Below are positions 29,593-41,697 of a stretch of 64,000 bases of DNA, piece after piece. The position numbers and the translations under genes were made by a program. How positions within the stretch are numbered: the stretch's first letter is position 1; each line of letters opens with the position of its first letter. The stretch lies in contig JAYQIC010000003.1 in NCBI GenBank assembly GCA_038141425.1, positions 124,001 through 188,000 on the forward strand, in the 5' to 3' direction. This DNA comes from UBA7985 sp038141425. Its GTDB lineage: Bacteria; Pseudomonadota; Alphaproteobacteria; UBA7985. The notes below the pieces were generated by a model that ran no database searches, had not been told where the DNA came from, and saw only the letters and a list, made by a program, of their open reading frames with translations.

Positions 29593-30642
29593 TTAGAGCT
29601 CTACGCCGTAGGCTTCTTTGAGCCAGCCCTTGACGAACTCGAGAGAGGTGTCGTCAACGTCCAGTGCCTTTTCGAGCAGGACCGCAGCGCCGTCACCGAT
29701 ACCCTGTGGGTACACGCCCAGACGCTTCATGGAGGCTTCGCCGAAGCCTTCGACCTTGGTGGCCGCCTCGAACGCAGCGGTCAGGGTCGCAACGTCGTCT
29801 GCGGATGCATCACCGGGCAGGAACACCATCTTCTGCGCGGCGAAACCGGCGGTGAAGAAGGCTTTCCACGCGGAGTAACCAGCGGAGTCCATCGCCGCAG
29901 GGTTCACCTCAGCCAGAACCTCCGAGAAGTGTGGCAGGTCGGGAAGGTTGGGTCGCGAACAATGTCGCCGTTGGCGTCGACCGCACCCCAGGACATCAGG
30001 GCAACCGCTTCACCGGCTTCGACAACCGGTGCGATGTTGGAGAGGTAAGCCGAAGAGGTCTGGTAGTCGATGGTGGTCTCGCCTGCGAGGAAGGCGGCAG
30101 CGGCCGGCCGAACGGCCCTTGAGGCCAAAGATCGGCTCAACGTTGTAGCCCAGCAGGTTGAAGGCCAGCAGTGGCACGAGGTCCAGCGAGGTTGCACCCT
30201 GCGAGCCGTAGCTCAGGGAGGCGTTCTCCAGACCGCCTTCAGCGATCTCTGGCGTGGTGTAGACGACACCGCCGGTCGGGGTTGCGATCACAACCTGCCA
30301 GTCGCGGTATTCGTATTCCACCCGGTCATCGCCGAGCAGGTAAGGGAACTGCGTCGAGCCGGACGAACCGAAGATGGTGCAGCCGTCGCCCTCAACTTCA
30401 TTCTGGAAGAAGTTGGCGCCCATGGTCGAGCCCGCGCCGGGCATGTACTCAACAATCACGTTCTGACCGAGTTGATCAGAGATTTGTGGCGCCCAGAACC
30501 GCGCCCATTTGCCGGAGCCACCACCTTCGGAGAAAGGAATGATCCAGGTTACGTCGTCGCCGCCGCAAAGCTCGGCGGAAGCGGTGCCGGAAACAGCACC
30601 GAAAGTTACGACTGCCGCAGCAGCCATCAGAATCTTTTTCAT
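29593..30642 (-). CDS. tctC: TctC-family periplasmic binding protein, two frameshifts
   Basis: About 349 residues, with Sec signal MKKILMAAAAVVTFGAVSGTASA. The mature part begins with the ligand-loop region VTWIIPFSEGGGSGKWARFW, followed by the GAGSTMGANFF segment common in Bug/TctC proteins. Frames break near 30115 and 29925; the C-terminal piece VFLPGDASADDVATLTAAFEAAT resumes the fold. Two Cys near the mature N-terminus and in EGDGCTIFG could form a disulfide. It is divergent from the tctDE regulators, as in classical citrate-type loci. Confidence 0.86.
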
Positions 30643-30771
30643 GAGGTCCTCCCAGAATACCGAGTGTGTCGATCGCCAGAGCCCCTCCCACAGGGGCCTT
30701 GCATGCGTCGATGGTTCTGCCCTAACTGTTCAACCTTTCACAAACCTTGCAAGCGGAAGGAAAGGAAGCCG

Positions 30772-31464
30772 GTGCGTATTCTGCTCGTCGAAGATGCGGT
30801 CGAAGTCAGCGCCGCCATGGTCGATCTGCTTGCGACCCGGGATCACAGCGCAGACGTCGTGACCAACGTTGCGGATGCAGTATCGCTGATCCGTTCCGAC
30901 GAGTTCGACCTGATCGTGCTGGATCTGAACCTGCCCGGTGGCTCGGGTAAGGAGCTGCTAAGCTACTGTAAATCCAACCGTATCGACGTGCCGATTTTTG
31001 TGGTCAGCGCCCGCGCCGACCTCGAAGACCGCGTCGGCCTGCTCGAAAGCGGGGCCGATGACTACCTCGTCAAACCCTTCGACCCGCCGGAGTTTCTCGC
31101 CCGGGTCCGCGCCCTGCTGCGCCGACCGAAAGAAAAAGCGCCGGCACGGACACTGCTGGGCGCGCTCACCTTCGATCATGACGAACGCCGCGCCTTCCAG
31201 CACCGGACCGGCCTCGACATCCACCTGACCCCCAGCGAGCGATCTGTGCTTGGCGCGCTGATGCTGAAGCCCGGAGTCGGCATTCGGAAAGAGACCCTGA
31301 CCAACCTGCTCTACTCCCTCGAAAGCGACGTCCAGCCCAGCGCGGTAGAGGTCTACGTCAGTCGCCTGCGCTCGAAACTCGACCGTTCGGAAGCCGGGGT
31401 GGTCATCCGCGCCATTCGCGGCTTTGGCTACCGGATCGAGGCAAACGAGGGGCGGGCGTCCTGA
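30772..31464 (+). CDS. tctD: OmpR-family response regulator (TctD-like)
   Basis: 230 residues from the GTG at 30772, preceded by GGAAGGAAAGGAAG. The receiver domain has the acidic pair Glu7-Asp8, phosphoacceptor Asp51 (VLDLNLPGG) and Lys in YLVKPFD. The winged-helix DNA-binding domain (about 130-225) ends with SRLRSKLDR and AIRGFGYRI. A longer reading frame upstream has no ribosome site and was not used. The stop overlaps the kinase start by one base (TGATG). It is divergent from tctC, so it probably activates the fused tctAB transporter in response to an external acid. Confidence 0.9.
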   Translation: MRILLVEDAVEVSAAMVDLLATRDHSADVVTNVADAVSLIRSDEFDLIVLDLNLPGGSGKELLSYCKSNRIDVPIFVVSARADLEDRVGLLESGADDYLVKPFDPPEFLARVRALLRRPKEKAPARTLLGALTFDHDERRAFQHRTGLDIHLTPSERSVLGALMLKPGVGIRKETLTNLLYSLESDVQPSAVEVYVSRLRSKLDRSEAGVVIRAIRGFGYRIEANEGRAS

Positions 31465-32794
31465 TGCTGGCCAGTCTCCGTTTTCGCATCCTGTTCGCTG
31501 TGGCCATCGCGCTGCTCAGTGCCAGTCTGGTCGGTGCCGTTCTGGCACGAAACAGCGCTGAGCGCCTTGCCCAGAACCTGCAGGATCAGAACCTGCGTGC
31601 CATGGCTTTCGGCTTCTTCTCCAGCGTGACGGCCTCGCAGGGGTCGTGGGTCACGCCCGAGGAACTGGCCGGGTTTATTCCTGCTGACGTAGACCAGTAT
31701 TTCTACCGGCTGCTGGGGCCGAAGGGATCCTATATCTCCGGCTATAACTTCGTTCAGGTGCCGGTTGAGGCCGACGCCAAGCCCGGGGTGCCGTATTTCG
31801 CCACGTGGGTCGACGGCAGCGGTGAAACCTACCGCGGTATTTCCCTGCGCGCCTTCCTCGAACAGCCCGAGGAGCCGGGCTGGGTGACGCTGCAGGTGGC
31901 CCAGTCGACCCGCGGCATGGAGCGGCTGGTCGGGGAGCAGATGCAGTCGTATTTCCTGACCGCCGGGTTGATCAGCATCGGTTCGCTGCTCAGCGCGGTG
32001 TTGATCCTGTCGACTATTTTCCGCCCTCTCAGTCGTCTGACGCGGTCGGTTGAGCGGCGCAGCGCTGAAGACCTCTCACCGATCCAGCAGCCGGTGCCCG
32101 TGGAAGTGCGTCCGCTGAAAAACCGGCTCAATGCCCTGCTTGGGCAGGTCCAGACCGAGCAGGAGGCGAAGTCGCGGCTGGTCTCAAACGTGGCGCATCA
32201 ACTCCGCACACCGCTGACGACGATCCGCCTGCGCTCAGACCTTGCGCTCAATGCCGATGATCCCAGCACCCATCTGACCGCGCTCGACCGTGAAGCACGG
32301 CGGGCAGGGACACTCGCCTCGCAACTGGTGCATCTTGAATCGGGATTGGAAGCCGAGGATCTTGAACCTGTTGAGTTGGTCAGCCTGCTGCGTGGGCTGG
32401 TCGAGGACTGGCATGCCCCTGTCGTCAGGCGGGCGTCGCCCTGAACTTTGCGCCCTCGGTCGAGACGGCCCGCTGTTTTGGGCAATACCGCACTGATCGA
32501 AGAAGTGCTCTCCAACCTGCTCGACAATGCGCTGGCGCACGCCGATGCAACGACAGTGACGGTAACGGTCGAGGCTTCAGGCTTCACCGTTGCCGACAAT
32601 GGTCGGGGGTGGGTGAGGCCGAGCTGAGCCAGATTTTCGAGCGCTTCTACAGCGGTGACCGGGCGCAGGGTGGGGGGCACGGTCTGGGCCTGAGTATCGT
32701 TCGCGAATTCGCTAACCGCATGCAAGCGGAAGCCAGTGCATGGGTCGCGGAGGGCTTACATTTGAGCTTGCGGTTTAAACCCGCAACCCTCTGA
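31464..32794 (+). CDS. tctE: Sensor histidine kinase (TctE-like), frameshifted in the ATPase domain
   Basis: About 444 residues. TM1 is at 7-27, a periplasmic sensor domain spans about 28-165, TM2 is at 168-188, HAMP follows, and the phosphoacceptor His is in VSNVAHQLRTPLTTIRL. The catalytic domain is split by lost bases near 32425 and 32608: the N-box NLLDNALAHA, the VADNGRGVG G1-box and the HGLGLSIVREFANRM G2-box appear in three frames. The sensor type and gene order match TctE-like carboxylate sensors. It partners the regulator encoded directly upstream. Confidence 0.88.
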
Positions 32795-32859
32795 GAATCC
32801 AACATATTCTTAACTTCGAATGGACCGTTGCATCCATATTCTTTGAGGTGCGACATATA

Positions 32860-32894
32860 CGAAATCGATTTCGGTTGACCCGAAAACGATTTCG
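32860..32894. promoter_or_regulatory. Two LacI-type operators, CGAAATCGATTTCG and CGAAAACGATTTCG
   Basis: Palindromes at 32860-32873 (perfect) and 32881-32894 (one mismatch) have centres 21 bases apart, two helical turns. They lie 33 bases before the lacI-family gene. The central CG and the form GAAANCGNTTTC are typical LacI-family operators, so the regulator very probably represses its own operon here. Confidence 0.82.
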
Positions 32895-32926
32895 CTCACG
32901 GTAAAGCTGCAATTGAGGAGACAGGA

Positions 32927-33988
32927 ATGCGTTCGCGCTCCACTGAGACACACAAAGTGCCAGTGAAACGAGCGACCCTCGCTGAGGTGGCGGAAGCCCT
33001 CGGCGTCGGGAAGCCGACCGTGTCGCGTGCGTTGAACAATTACCCCGATATTTCCGAAGAAACCAAGCGCCGGGTGCGCGAGATGGCGAACAAGCTCGGC
33101 TACGTCGGGTCCAGCCGTGCGCGCCAGCTGCAGAAGGGCGCTGCGGACACCATCGGCCTGCTTGTGACCGCCGCTTCAGAAGGACTTCAGTCTGCCTATC
33201 AGAGCGAGTTCACCGGCGCGCTGGCGGCGGCGCTGGATGGCCACGGGCTGGATCTGCTCCTGCACGCGGTGCAGGCCCCGGCGGCGGAGATCGAGACCTA
33301 TAACCGGCTCTGGCAGCAGGGGAAGGTCGACGGCTTCGTGCTCATGCGGACCCGGATCCACGACGAGCGGATTGGCTTTCTCATGGAACGGGCGTCCCCT
33401 TTGTGGACCCAGGGGCGGTCGGACCTGTCTGCCCATCACGCCTGGATCGACATCGACAGCGAGGAAGCCTTCGCCGAGGCCATCGAGTTTCTGGCCGGGC
33501 AGGGACATCGGCGCATTGCGATGATCTCCGGTGACCCCGACATCTATTCGACCACGCTTCGTGAGGAAGGGTACCGGGCTGGTCTTGAATCCGCCGGTCT
33601 GCCCTTCGACCCCAGCTTGATCCTGCCCGGTGACTTTTCAGCGGCCTGCGGTCGGCTCGGCCTCAAGCAGTTGGTCGATTCCGCCTCTGATGTGACCGCC
33701 ATTGTCTGCGCCAACGATGCGACAGCCATGGGCGCAATCAGTCAGGCGCATGAGCTTGGCCTTTCGGTGCCCCAGCAACTCAGCGTCATGGGTTACGACG
33801 GCGTCCGTATGGCCGAAATGTTCAGTCCGCCTCTGACCACGCTGTCGCACTCGGCAGCGGAAAGCGGGGAGCGGATTGCATCCATGATTGTTGGCCTCGT
33901 GGGCGGGGATGCCCCGGCCAACCACCAGATTTTGCTGCCGGCTCAAATCATTGAGCGCCGTTCGACCGGGCCGACAGCAAAAGAGTAA
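32927..33988 (+). CDS. LacI-family transcriptional repressor
   Basis: 353 residues. The helix-turn-helix TLAEVAEALGVGKPTVSRALNNYPDISEET is followed by the hinge helix and a periplasmic-binding-fold effector domain with WIDIDSEEAFAEA and CANDATAMGAISQA. Residues 146-153 read ASPLWTQG where GVPFVTQG is expected: two compensating one-base errors (near 33390 and 33405). It is the first gene of the sugar-transport operon, 26 bases before the binding-protein gene. The inducer is probably the imported glycoside. Confidence 0.92.
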   Translation: MRSRSTETHKVPVKRATLAEVAEALGVGKPTVSRALNNYPDISEETKRRVREMANKLGYVGSSRARQLQKGAADTIGLLVTAASEGLQSAYQSEFTGALAAALDGHGLDLLLHAVQAPAAEIETYNRLWQQGKVDGFVLMRTRIHDERIGFLMERASPLWTQGRSDLSAHHAWIDIDSEEAFAEAIEFLAGQGHRRIAMISGDPDIYSTTLREEGYRAGLESAGLPFDPSLILPGDFSAACGRLGLKQLVDSASDVTAIVCANDATAMGAISQAHELGLSVPQQLSVMGYDGVRMAEMFSPPLTTLSHSAAESGERIASMIVGLVGGDAPANHQILLPAQIIERRSTGPTAKE

Positions 33989-34014
33989 CAAGGCAACCTA
34001 ACGGAGGAGATCAA

Positions 34015-35372
34015 ATGACCTTGTTGAAGAAACTGTCGCTGCGCGCGACATTGGCAGCAGCTGCTGCCACTGCGACCCTGGGCATGGCTCAGGCGCAGAC
34101 CATCCAGTTCTGGACCACCGAAGAACAGCCTGACCGTCTGGCCAAGCAGGAAGCCATGGCGGCTGACTTCACGGCAGCAAGCGGCATCGCGGTTGACGTG
34201 ATTCCGATTTCTGAATCTGAAATGGGTAACCGTGCAACGGCTGCTTTCGCGTCCGGCGAACTGCCAGACGTGATCTACTACCCCCTGCAGTACGCTCTGC
34301 CATGGGCTGAAGCCGGCGTGATCGATATCGATGCAACCACCGAGGCTGTCGAAGGCCTGGGCGTTGATACCTTCCAGGCTGGTGCCCTGAACATGGCCGC
34401 GTTCGACGGCAGCTACGCCGGCGTGCCGGTTGATGGCTGGACCCAGCTGGTCGTGTACCGGTCTGATCTGTTCGAAGCAAACGGTCTGGCTGCCCCTGAC
34501 AGCTACGCTGATATCGTTGCCGCGATGGAAGTGCTGCACAACCCGCCAGAGATGTTCGGCTTCGTAGCCCCGACCAAGGTCGACGAAGGCTTCATGTCTC
34601 AGGTTCTCGAGCACGTGATGCTCTCTAACGGTGTATCCCCGGTGAACAACGACGGTCTGGCTGAGCTCGACGTTCAGGCAACCACTGAAGTTCTCGAGTT
34701 CTACAAGCAGATCGTAGACGCGTCTCCTGAGGGTGAGCTGTACTGGAAGCAGTCGCGTGAGCTGTACTTCGCCGGTCAGGCTGCGATGATCATCTGGTCG
34801 CCGTTCATTCTGGACGAGCTGGCTGGTCTTCGTGACAGCGCTCCACCAACCATCAACGACGACCCACAGTCCCGTGAGCTGGCGTCCAAGACCGCCGTTA
34901 TCACCACGCTGGCTGGTCCGTCCAACCCGGATGGTGCGGCCTGGGCCGACGTTCGCTACTTCGGTGTGTCTTCGGACGCTGACGCCGATGCAGCGATTGC
35001 GTTCATCGAGTACTCCATGTCCGAAGGCTACGAGTCAGACCCTGTCGATCGCTCCTGAAGGCAAGTTCCCGGTTCGCCAGTCCGATGGTTCCAACCCGAC
35101 CGCTTACCTCGACCTGTGGGCAACGCTGCCGGTTGGTGTCGGTCGCAAGGCTCCGCTGGGCGACATCTACCCGGCTGACGTGATCACATCGATCGCTTCC
35201 GGGCCTGTCCACGGCAAACCGCTGGGGCGTGAAGGAAGGTCAGCTGTCGCTGGCGTCCAAGATCAACAACTCCCGCGTTCTGAACACGCTGGTCCGCGAA
35301 TACGTGGACGGTGTGCGTGGTGCCGCTGAAACGGTCGCCATGATGAACGATGAGCTGGGCAAGATCGAGTAA
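34015..35372 (+). CDS. ABC sugar-type extracellular binding protein (family 1), frameshifted
   Basis: About 452 residues with signal MTLLKKLSLRATLAAAAATATLGMAQAQ. The mature sequence begins TIQFWTTEEQPDRLAKQEAMAADF and contains VDGWTQLVVYRSDLFEANGL and AAMIIWSPFILDEL, typical of MalE/UgpB-like proteins. One base is lost near 35035 and another near 35210; the family continues as TLSIAPEGKFPVRQS and ends VAMMNDELGKIE. Codons are visibly richer in GCT, GTT, GGT and CGT than in neighbouring genes, as in highly expressed genes. Confidence 0.88.
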
Positions 35373-35509
35373 GGACTAGCCCTCCTGCGGACTGCGTTTC
35401 ATAACAACGTGGTCCCGTCCTGTGCTGGCGGGAAAGGCTCGGAAACGCGCCTTTCCCGTTCAGTGCAGCCTCCATTCAAAACCCAAGACGACGTGAGGAC
35501 TGCCAGTCG

Positions 35510-36816
35510 ATGACGCATGCGTCACCATCGATGAGCGATACTGCCGTGGTGCACCGCCCCGGGCGGTTGAGCCGACGGGAAAGCCGGCTGGCCTTTGGCA
35601 TGACGCTGCCCTCGATCTTCATCGTCATGGCGATCGTGCTGTTCCCGCTGCTGACCACGTTCTGGATCTCAGCCAAGCCGATCGAGCTGGCCGACCTGCG
35701 TGCGCCAGAAGTCCGCGCCCGGGAGCAAGTGAAGGGCGAGGCCGTTTCTGCCGACGACGTTTTTCTGCTGCGCTACAAGCTGCGCAACTCCAGCCGTGAC
35801 AAACCCGTGCTCGACGTGCACCTCGAAGACAGCCTGCCTGCCGGGCTGGTGCCGCTGGAGCTGGATCCGCGCTGTGAGCTGGGCGCAGACCGCAGCCTGC
35901 GCTGTGCTCTGGGTGATTTTGAGCCCGGGCAGAGTGAGACCCTCAACTTCGATGTCCGTGCCGAGCAGGCCTTCATCGACAATCCGCAGAGCGCCAAAGA
36001 CAGCGAGGTCGTCATGACCGGCCGCAGTCTCAACCCGCTGCTCACCCTCGACTTTACGCGAGAACTTCATCAAGGCCTTCGGCGTGCGCGAGTTCGGCAC
36101 TGTGCTCTGGGTGACCTTTGTCTACACCATCGGCGGAACTGCCGGGGCGCTGGTGCTGGGCCTGTTTGCTGCGCTGCTGCTCAACCAGACCTTCCGGGGC
36201 CGCGCCGTGTTCCGCGGTTTCCTGCTGTTCCCCTTCGTTGCGCCGGTGATCGCGGCTGCCTTCACCTGGGTGGTCATGCTCGACCCGTTCTCAGGCTCGC
36301 TGAATACGCTGCTGGTGCAGATGGGGGCGGTGGAAGCCCCGATTAATTTCTTCGGCGTGCGCACGGTCCAGATCCAGATTTTTGGTCTGTCGATCCCGTT
36401 CCCGCTGGCGCTGAGTATGGTGATCGCCTTTGAGGCCTGGCGATATTTCCCGCTCTCGTTCCTGTTCATCCTCGCGCGGATGCAGTCGATCCCGCAGGAT
36501 ATGTACGGAAGCCGCCGATATGGACGGCGCCTCGCCGTTCCAGAAGTTCTGGGCGCTGAGCCTGCCACAGCTGGCCGGGATCATGGCGGTGCTGTTCCTG
36601 CTGCGCTTCATCTGGACCTTCAACAAGTTCGACGACATCTTCCTGCTTACCGGAGGCAATGCCGGGACCCGCACGCTGACGGTGCAGGTGTACGAGCAGG
36701 CCTTCGCCCTCAACAATCTGGGCGCGGGCGCCGCCGTCGCGGTGCTGGTGTTCGTGCTGCTGGCGCTGTTCGCGCTGGTCTACTTCCGCGCCATGCCGGA
36801 AGAGGAGGGGCTGTAG
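35510..36816 (+). CDS. ABC sugar permease (MalF-like) with an inserted periplasmic DUF11-like domain
   Basis: About 435 residues. After TM1 (LAFGMTLPSIFIVMAIVLFPLLTTFW) there is an insertion of about 130 residues that reads like a beta-sandwich repeat domain: LRYKLRNSSRDKPVLDVHLEDSLPAGL and FEPGQSETLNFDVRAEQ. The permease core follows, with the EAA loop EAADMDGASPFQKFWALSLPQLAGI. Frames break near 36055 and 36505. Most sugar permeases of this class have a short first periplasmic loop, though enterobacterial MalF also has a large loop that contacts its binding protein. Confidence 0.85.
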
Positions 36817-38089
36817 ATGACCGCGACCCGCGCCCCCCGACCCTCGATGTTTGACCGCCCCGGCGGCACGCTGGCCCTGGCCGGGATCAACGGCCTGCTG
36901 TGGGGGGTGGTTGTCTCCATCCTGATCGGTGCCGGGCTGGCGCTGGTCACGGGCCTCGCGCTGCGCCCGCAGCTGGGCACATTTGCGCTCGCTGGCCTCG
37001 CGGGTGCGGCGGTGCACGCGGGCCTGAGGGCCGACGCGCTGGGCTGGCGCAGCCCGCAGAGCCTCGCGCCGCTGGCCGCGATCCTGCTGGTCAGTCTCGG
37101 GCTCTCGGGACTTCAGCCCTTCAACCTCGGCATCGGCGAGGCGCCGCTGGCGTGGCTGGCCTCGCTGCTGCTGACCGCGCTGGGGCTGCACTGGGTCATC
37201 CTGGCCAGTCAGCACCCGATCCGCTTTGGCCGCATGAACAGGTTCCGGCGTGAGCAGGCGCTGATGCTGTCGCTGCGCGCCTTTGGCTTTGTGTTCTTCG
37301 GCGTGATCGTGGTGCTGCCGCTCTACGTGCTGGTGATGACCAGCCTGAAGACCCAGCAGGCCCTGCTGGCGAACCCGCTCGATCTGTGGCCCGACTTTGA
37401 TCAGGGGTTGATGACCCCGCTGCGCTCCTACATCGAGCTGTTCCGCGATTTCGATTTCGGGCGTTACATGTGGAATTCGGCGCTGATCTCTGTTGCCACC
37501 GTTGTGATCACGCTGCTGTTTGCCGTGCCCGGATCCTACGCTGTCAGCCGGCTGAGTTTTCCCGGGCGGCTGACCATGTCGCGCTCGATCCTGATGATCT
37601 ATCTGGTGCCGGCGATCGTGCTGGTGATCCCGCTCTATGCCATTTTCGCCAAGCTCGGCCTGCGCGATAACCTGTGGGGGCTGCTGGTGGTCTATCCGGC
37701 GACGACGCTGCCGGTCGCGCTCTATATGCTGCAGGGGTACTTCCGCGGCGTCCCGCGCGAGCTGGAAGAAGCCGGTTTGATGGACGGCTGTTCGCGCCTG
37801 CGGGTGATCTGGTCGATCACGCTGCCGCTGTCAGTCCCGGCTCTGGCCTCCGTTTCTCTCTACGTTTTCATGATCGCCTGGAACGAGTTCCTGTTTGCCT
37901 TCATGTTCCTCGACGATCCCAAGATGTTCACGCTCTCGCGCGGGGTCGTTTCTCTGGACAGTTCTGAGGTCCCGCGCCAGCACTTGATGGCTGGTGCCGG
38001 GGTCTCGACGGTTCCCATTGTTATTATTTTCCTCTGGGCTGAGCGTTTTATGGTCCAGGGGCTGACGAGCGGCGGGGTGAAGGGGCTGA
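36817..38089 (+). CDS. ABC sugar permease (MalG-like) with extra N-terminal membrane domain
   Basis: About 424 residues, compared with about 280 for MalG. The first 140 residues hold three to four hydrophobic segments (around 20-45, 55-70, 85-105 and 110-130) that are not part of the usual family. The standard permease follows from ALMLSLRAFGFVFFGVIVVLPLYVLVMTSLK, with the EAA loop EEAGLMDGCSRLRVIWSITLPLS and the normal ending FMVQGLTSGGVKG. As given, the frame runs on into the next gene. Removing one G from the run at 38082-38085 gives a TGA overlapping the glycosidase ATG, which I consider the true arrangement. Confidence 0.82.
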
Positions 38090-39385
38090 TGTCACGCTAT
38101 CAGGAAGCACTGCAGATCCTAAAGGATAACGACCGGGGGGAGTTCAGCGTTCCCACCCACGGGCTCTATCCTGTGCAGTTCAACTGGGATTCGCCTTCGC
38201 GGCGCTGGGCTACCGCCTGTTTGCACCGCAGCGGGCGCTGCGCGAGATCGAATTGCTGCTCGAAGGGCAGTGGGCTGACGGTATGGTCCCGCGTATGTGT
38301 CTTCCGCGGCGAGCACGACGGCTACTTCCCGGCCCTGACGTCTGGAGCACAGGGCAGCCGATCCCGACCAGCGGCATCACCCAGCCCCCCGTCGCAGGCT
38401 CCGTGCTGCGCCGGCTGATCGAAACCGGGGTCGAGGTCGACCAGCCGCGGCTGACAACCATGGTGCAGCGATTGGTTGACTGGCACGCCTGGTTCTCGGT
38501 CGCGCGCCAGTGCCCGGACACCGGCGCGATTATGATCATCCATCCTTAGGAGTCCGGCCGCGATAACCTCAGCGACTGGGACAAGGCCATGGCGGCCGTG
38601 ATCCCCGATACCGGGCTGGGCGAATATAAGCGCCGCGACCTCGAACACGTCGACGCCTCACAGCGGCCGACCAAGGAAGAATACGACCGCTACCTGACCC
38701 TTGTGCGCTTCGGCCGTGACTGTAACTGGGACCAGTCCCACCTCGGCCGCAGCAGTCCCTTCCGCATGCTCGACCCCGGGATGACGGCCATGCTGCTCCG
38801 CGCTGAGCGCGACCTGATCTGGCTGCAAACCCGGGTCGGGCAGGATATCAACGCCACTCAGGCCCGGATCAAACGCCTCGAAGACGGATGCGCGCGCTCT
38901 GGAACCCCGGCGTCAAGGGCTTCACCAGCCTCAACCAGATCACCGGCGAGCCCGGGCTGGCGGTCTCGTCTGCGTCCTTCCTCGGCCCTTACGCCGGGAT
39001 GCTCGACCATCTGAGCGAGACCCCTCGACCACTTCGACCGGATCGCGGGACGGGTGAAATACATGGTGCCGAGCTTCGACCCCGATGCACCGGGTTTCGA
39101 TGCGCGGCGCTACTGGCGCGGCCCGGTCTGGTACGTCGTCAACAACCGCATTGGTCTGGGCCTGCGGGAGATCGGCGAGTTGGACCGGTCCGAGCGCATC
39201 CGGCGCGATACGGCGGCGCTGAGTGAAGCCACGGGCTTCAGCGAATACTACGACCCCTCACCGGAGACGGGCTGGGCGGTACGCGCTTTACCTGGTCGGC
39301 GTCGGTCTATCTGGACTGGGCCAGCGAACAGGCAGGCGCCGGCGCCGGTGGTGCCACCGCCACTGCAACCGCCGGGCAGGGCTGA
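38089..39385 (+). CDS. GH63-like glycoside hydrolase (glucosylglycerate/mannosylglycerate hydrolase type), many frameshifts
   Basis: About 432 residues. The N-terminus SRYQEALQILKDNDRGEFSVPTHGLYPVQFNWDS continues as AFAALGYRLFAPQRALREIELLLEGQWADGMVP, the (alpha/alpha)6-barrel start of the MGH1-like GH63 group. Later pieces are DWHAWFSVARQCPDTGAIMIIHP, WESGRDNLSDWDKA (an in-frame TAG at 38548 replaces the Trp), RYWRGPVWYVVNN and GFSEYYDPSPETGWGG. At least five base errors break it. It probably hydrolyses an imported small alpha-glycoside in the cytoplasm, as there is no signal peptide. Family known, substrate inferred. Confidence 0.75.
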
Positions 39386-39399
39386 GAGGATCGAGACCC

Positions 39400-40480
<1,081 letters not shown>

Positions 40481-40482
40481 AG

Positions 40483-41624
40483 TCAGGTCGGACGCGGTGA
40501 CGCTGCTGGCCTCGTTCCCAGCCCGATCCAGTGGGGCCGGAACCACGCCCGCCGGTGGCCATTGAACAGCCACTCCAGCGGCGTGAAGCACACGAAGAGA
40601 TAATACAGCGGCAGCGAGGATCCGAAGCTGATCGCGATGGTCGGCAGCATCAGCGCCCCGGCGGTCATGCCCGCACTCAGCCCGATGACCCCGATCCAGA
40701 TGGAGGGTTGCAGGTGGAAGACGTAGACAGGGTAGGAGACCCTGACGAACCAGTTCACCACGCGATTGCGCCGGTTGAGCAGGCGGGTGGCTAGGCCGAC
40801 CATGAACAGCGTCCAGCTGAAGGTTGCCAGCGTGCTGCTGGGCAGCCACAGCAGCAGGGGTACGGTGTTCACGGTGTAGGCGTCGTGCGCGAATTCCCAG
40901 TACGCCAGCATTGAGCCCACGGCCACCAAGCCGGTCAGCGCCAGCAGCCACGACTTGGCGAGGGTCGCGATGGTGTCGCGATGGTGAAACAGCGCGGCAC
41001 CGATGATGAACCAGAGCGTGTTGTACGCCAGCGCCAGCGGCTCGATCTCGTTCAGATAGTGGGGGATGACCGTCCGCACCGGTGGGCGCGCGTAGATGGT
41101 CAGCAGGAGCAGCAGCGGCAGATAAAGCAGCAGGCCGGCCACGTGCCGGGCGGGCCAGGCCACGGCCCGCGCCACCGGCACCAGCACCCCGGAAACGCCC
41201 GGGTCAGGGCAAAAGCAGCGCTCGCCAGTCCGCAGATCATCAGCAGGTGGTAGAGAAACCACAGATGCCCGAGCTCGAAATCGATGGGCGGGTTGATGGC
41301 ATCGATGATTAGGCCAAACAACGCCAGCGTCAGCCCCAGACGCACGATGCGGTCACCGAGAAGGCCAGCGCCCCGCGCCGCCGCAGGATCATCAGGCCGA
41401 AGAACCCGGCAAGCAGGAAGAACGCCGGCATGCGCCACTGGTGGATCCAGCCCAGCAGCATCAGCACCCAATCCTCGGTCTTCGGCACCTCGTACCAGGG
41501 CACATCCGACGGCTTCCCAGATTTCTGGCGTGATAAAGGCCAGCGGCGCGTGCAGCACCACGCCCAGGGCCATGGCGACACCGCGCAGGAGGTCTAGTCC
41601 GTGGTAGCGGACGGGTTGTGACAT
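40483..41624 (-). CDS. Acyltransferase-3 family membrane protein (OpgC-like), frameshifted
   Basis: About 380 residues with around ten hydrophobic segments. The N-terminus MSQPVRYHGLDLLRGVAMALGVVLHAPLAF carries the family His near the end of TM1. Then come WIHQWRMPAFFLLAGFFGLMILRRRG, ELGHLWFLYHLLMICG and the C-terminal YPVYVFHLQPSIWIGVIGL. It transfers acyl or succinyl groups to sugars or glucans at the inner membrane; members with this pattern resemble OpgC/MdoC. At least three breaks lie between 41185 and 41520. It is convergent with the ATPase gene, stop to stop 2 bases apart. Confidence 0.8.
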
Positions 41625-41697
41625 GGGATGGGGTCTCACGCTGGCTGCAATCGGCGGCACCTTACAGGCTCCGCAAGGCCCCCGCCACGCTGTTTCG

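Noticed and set aside
36817..39385. Genuine permease-glycosidase fusion
   Set aside because: The permease part already ends with the normal family C-terminus (VKG), and one extra G in the run at 38082-38085 explains the read-through and restores a TGATG junction.
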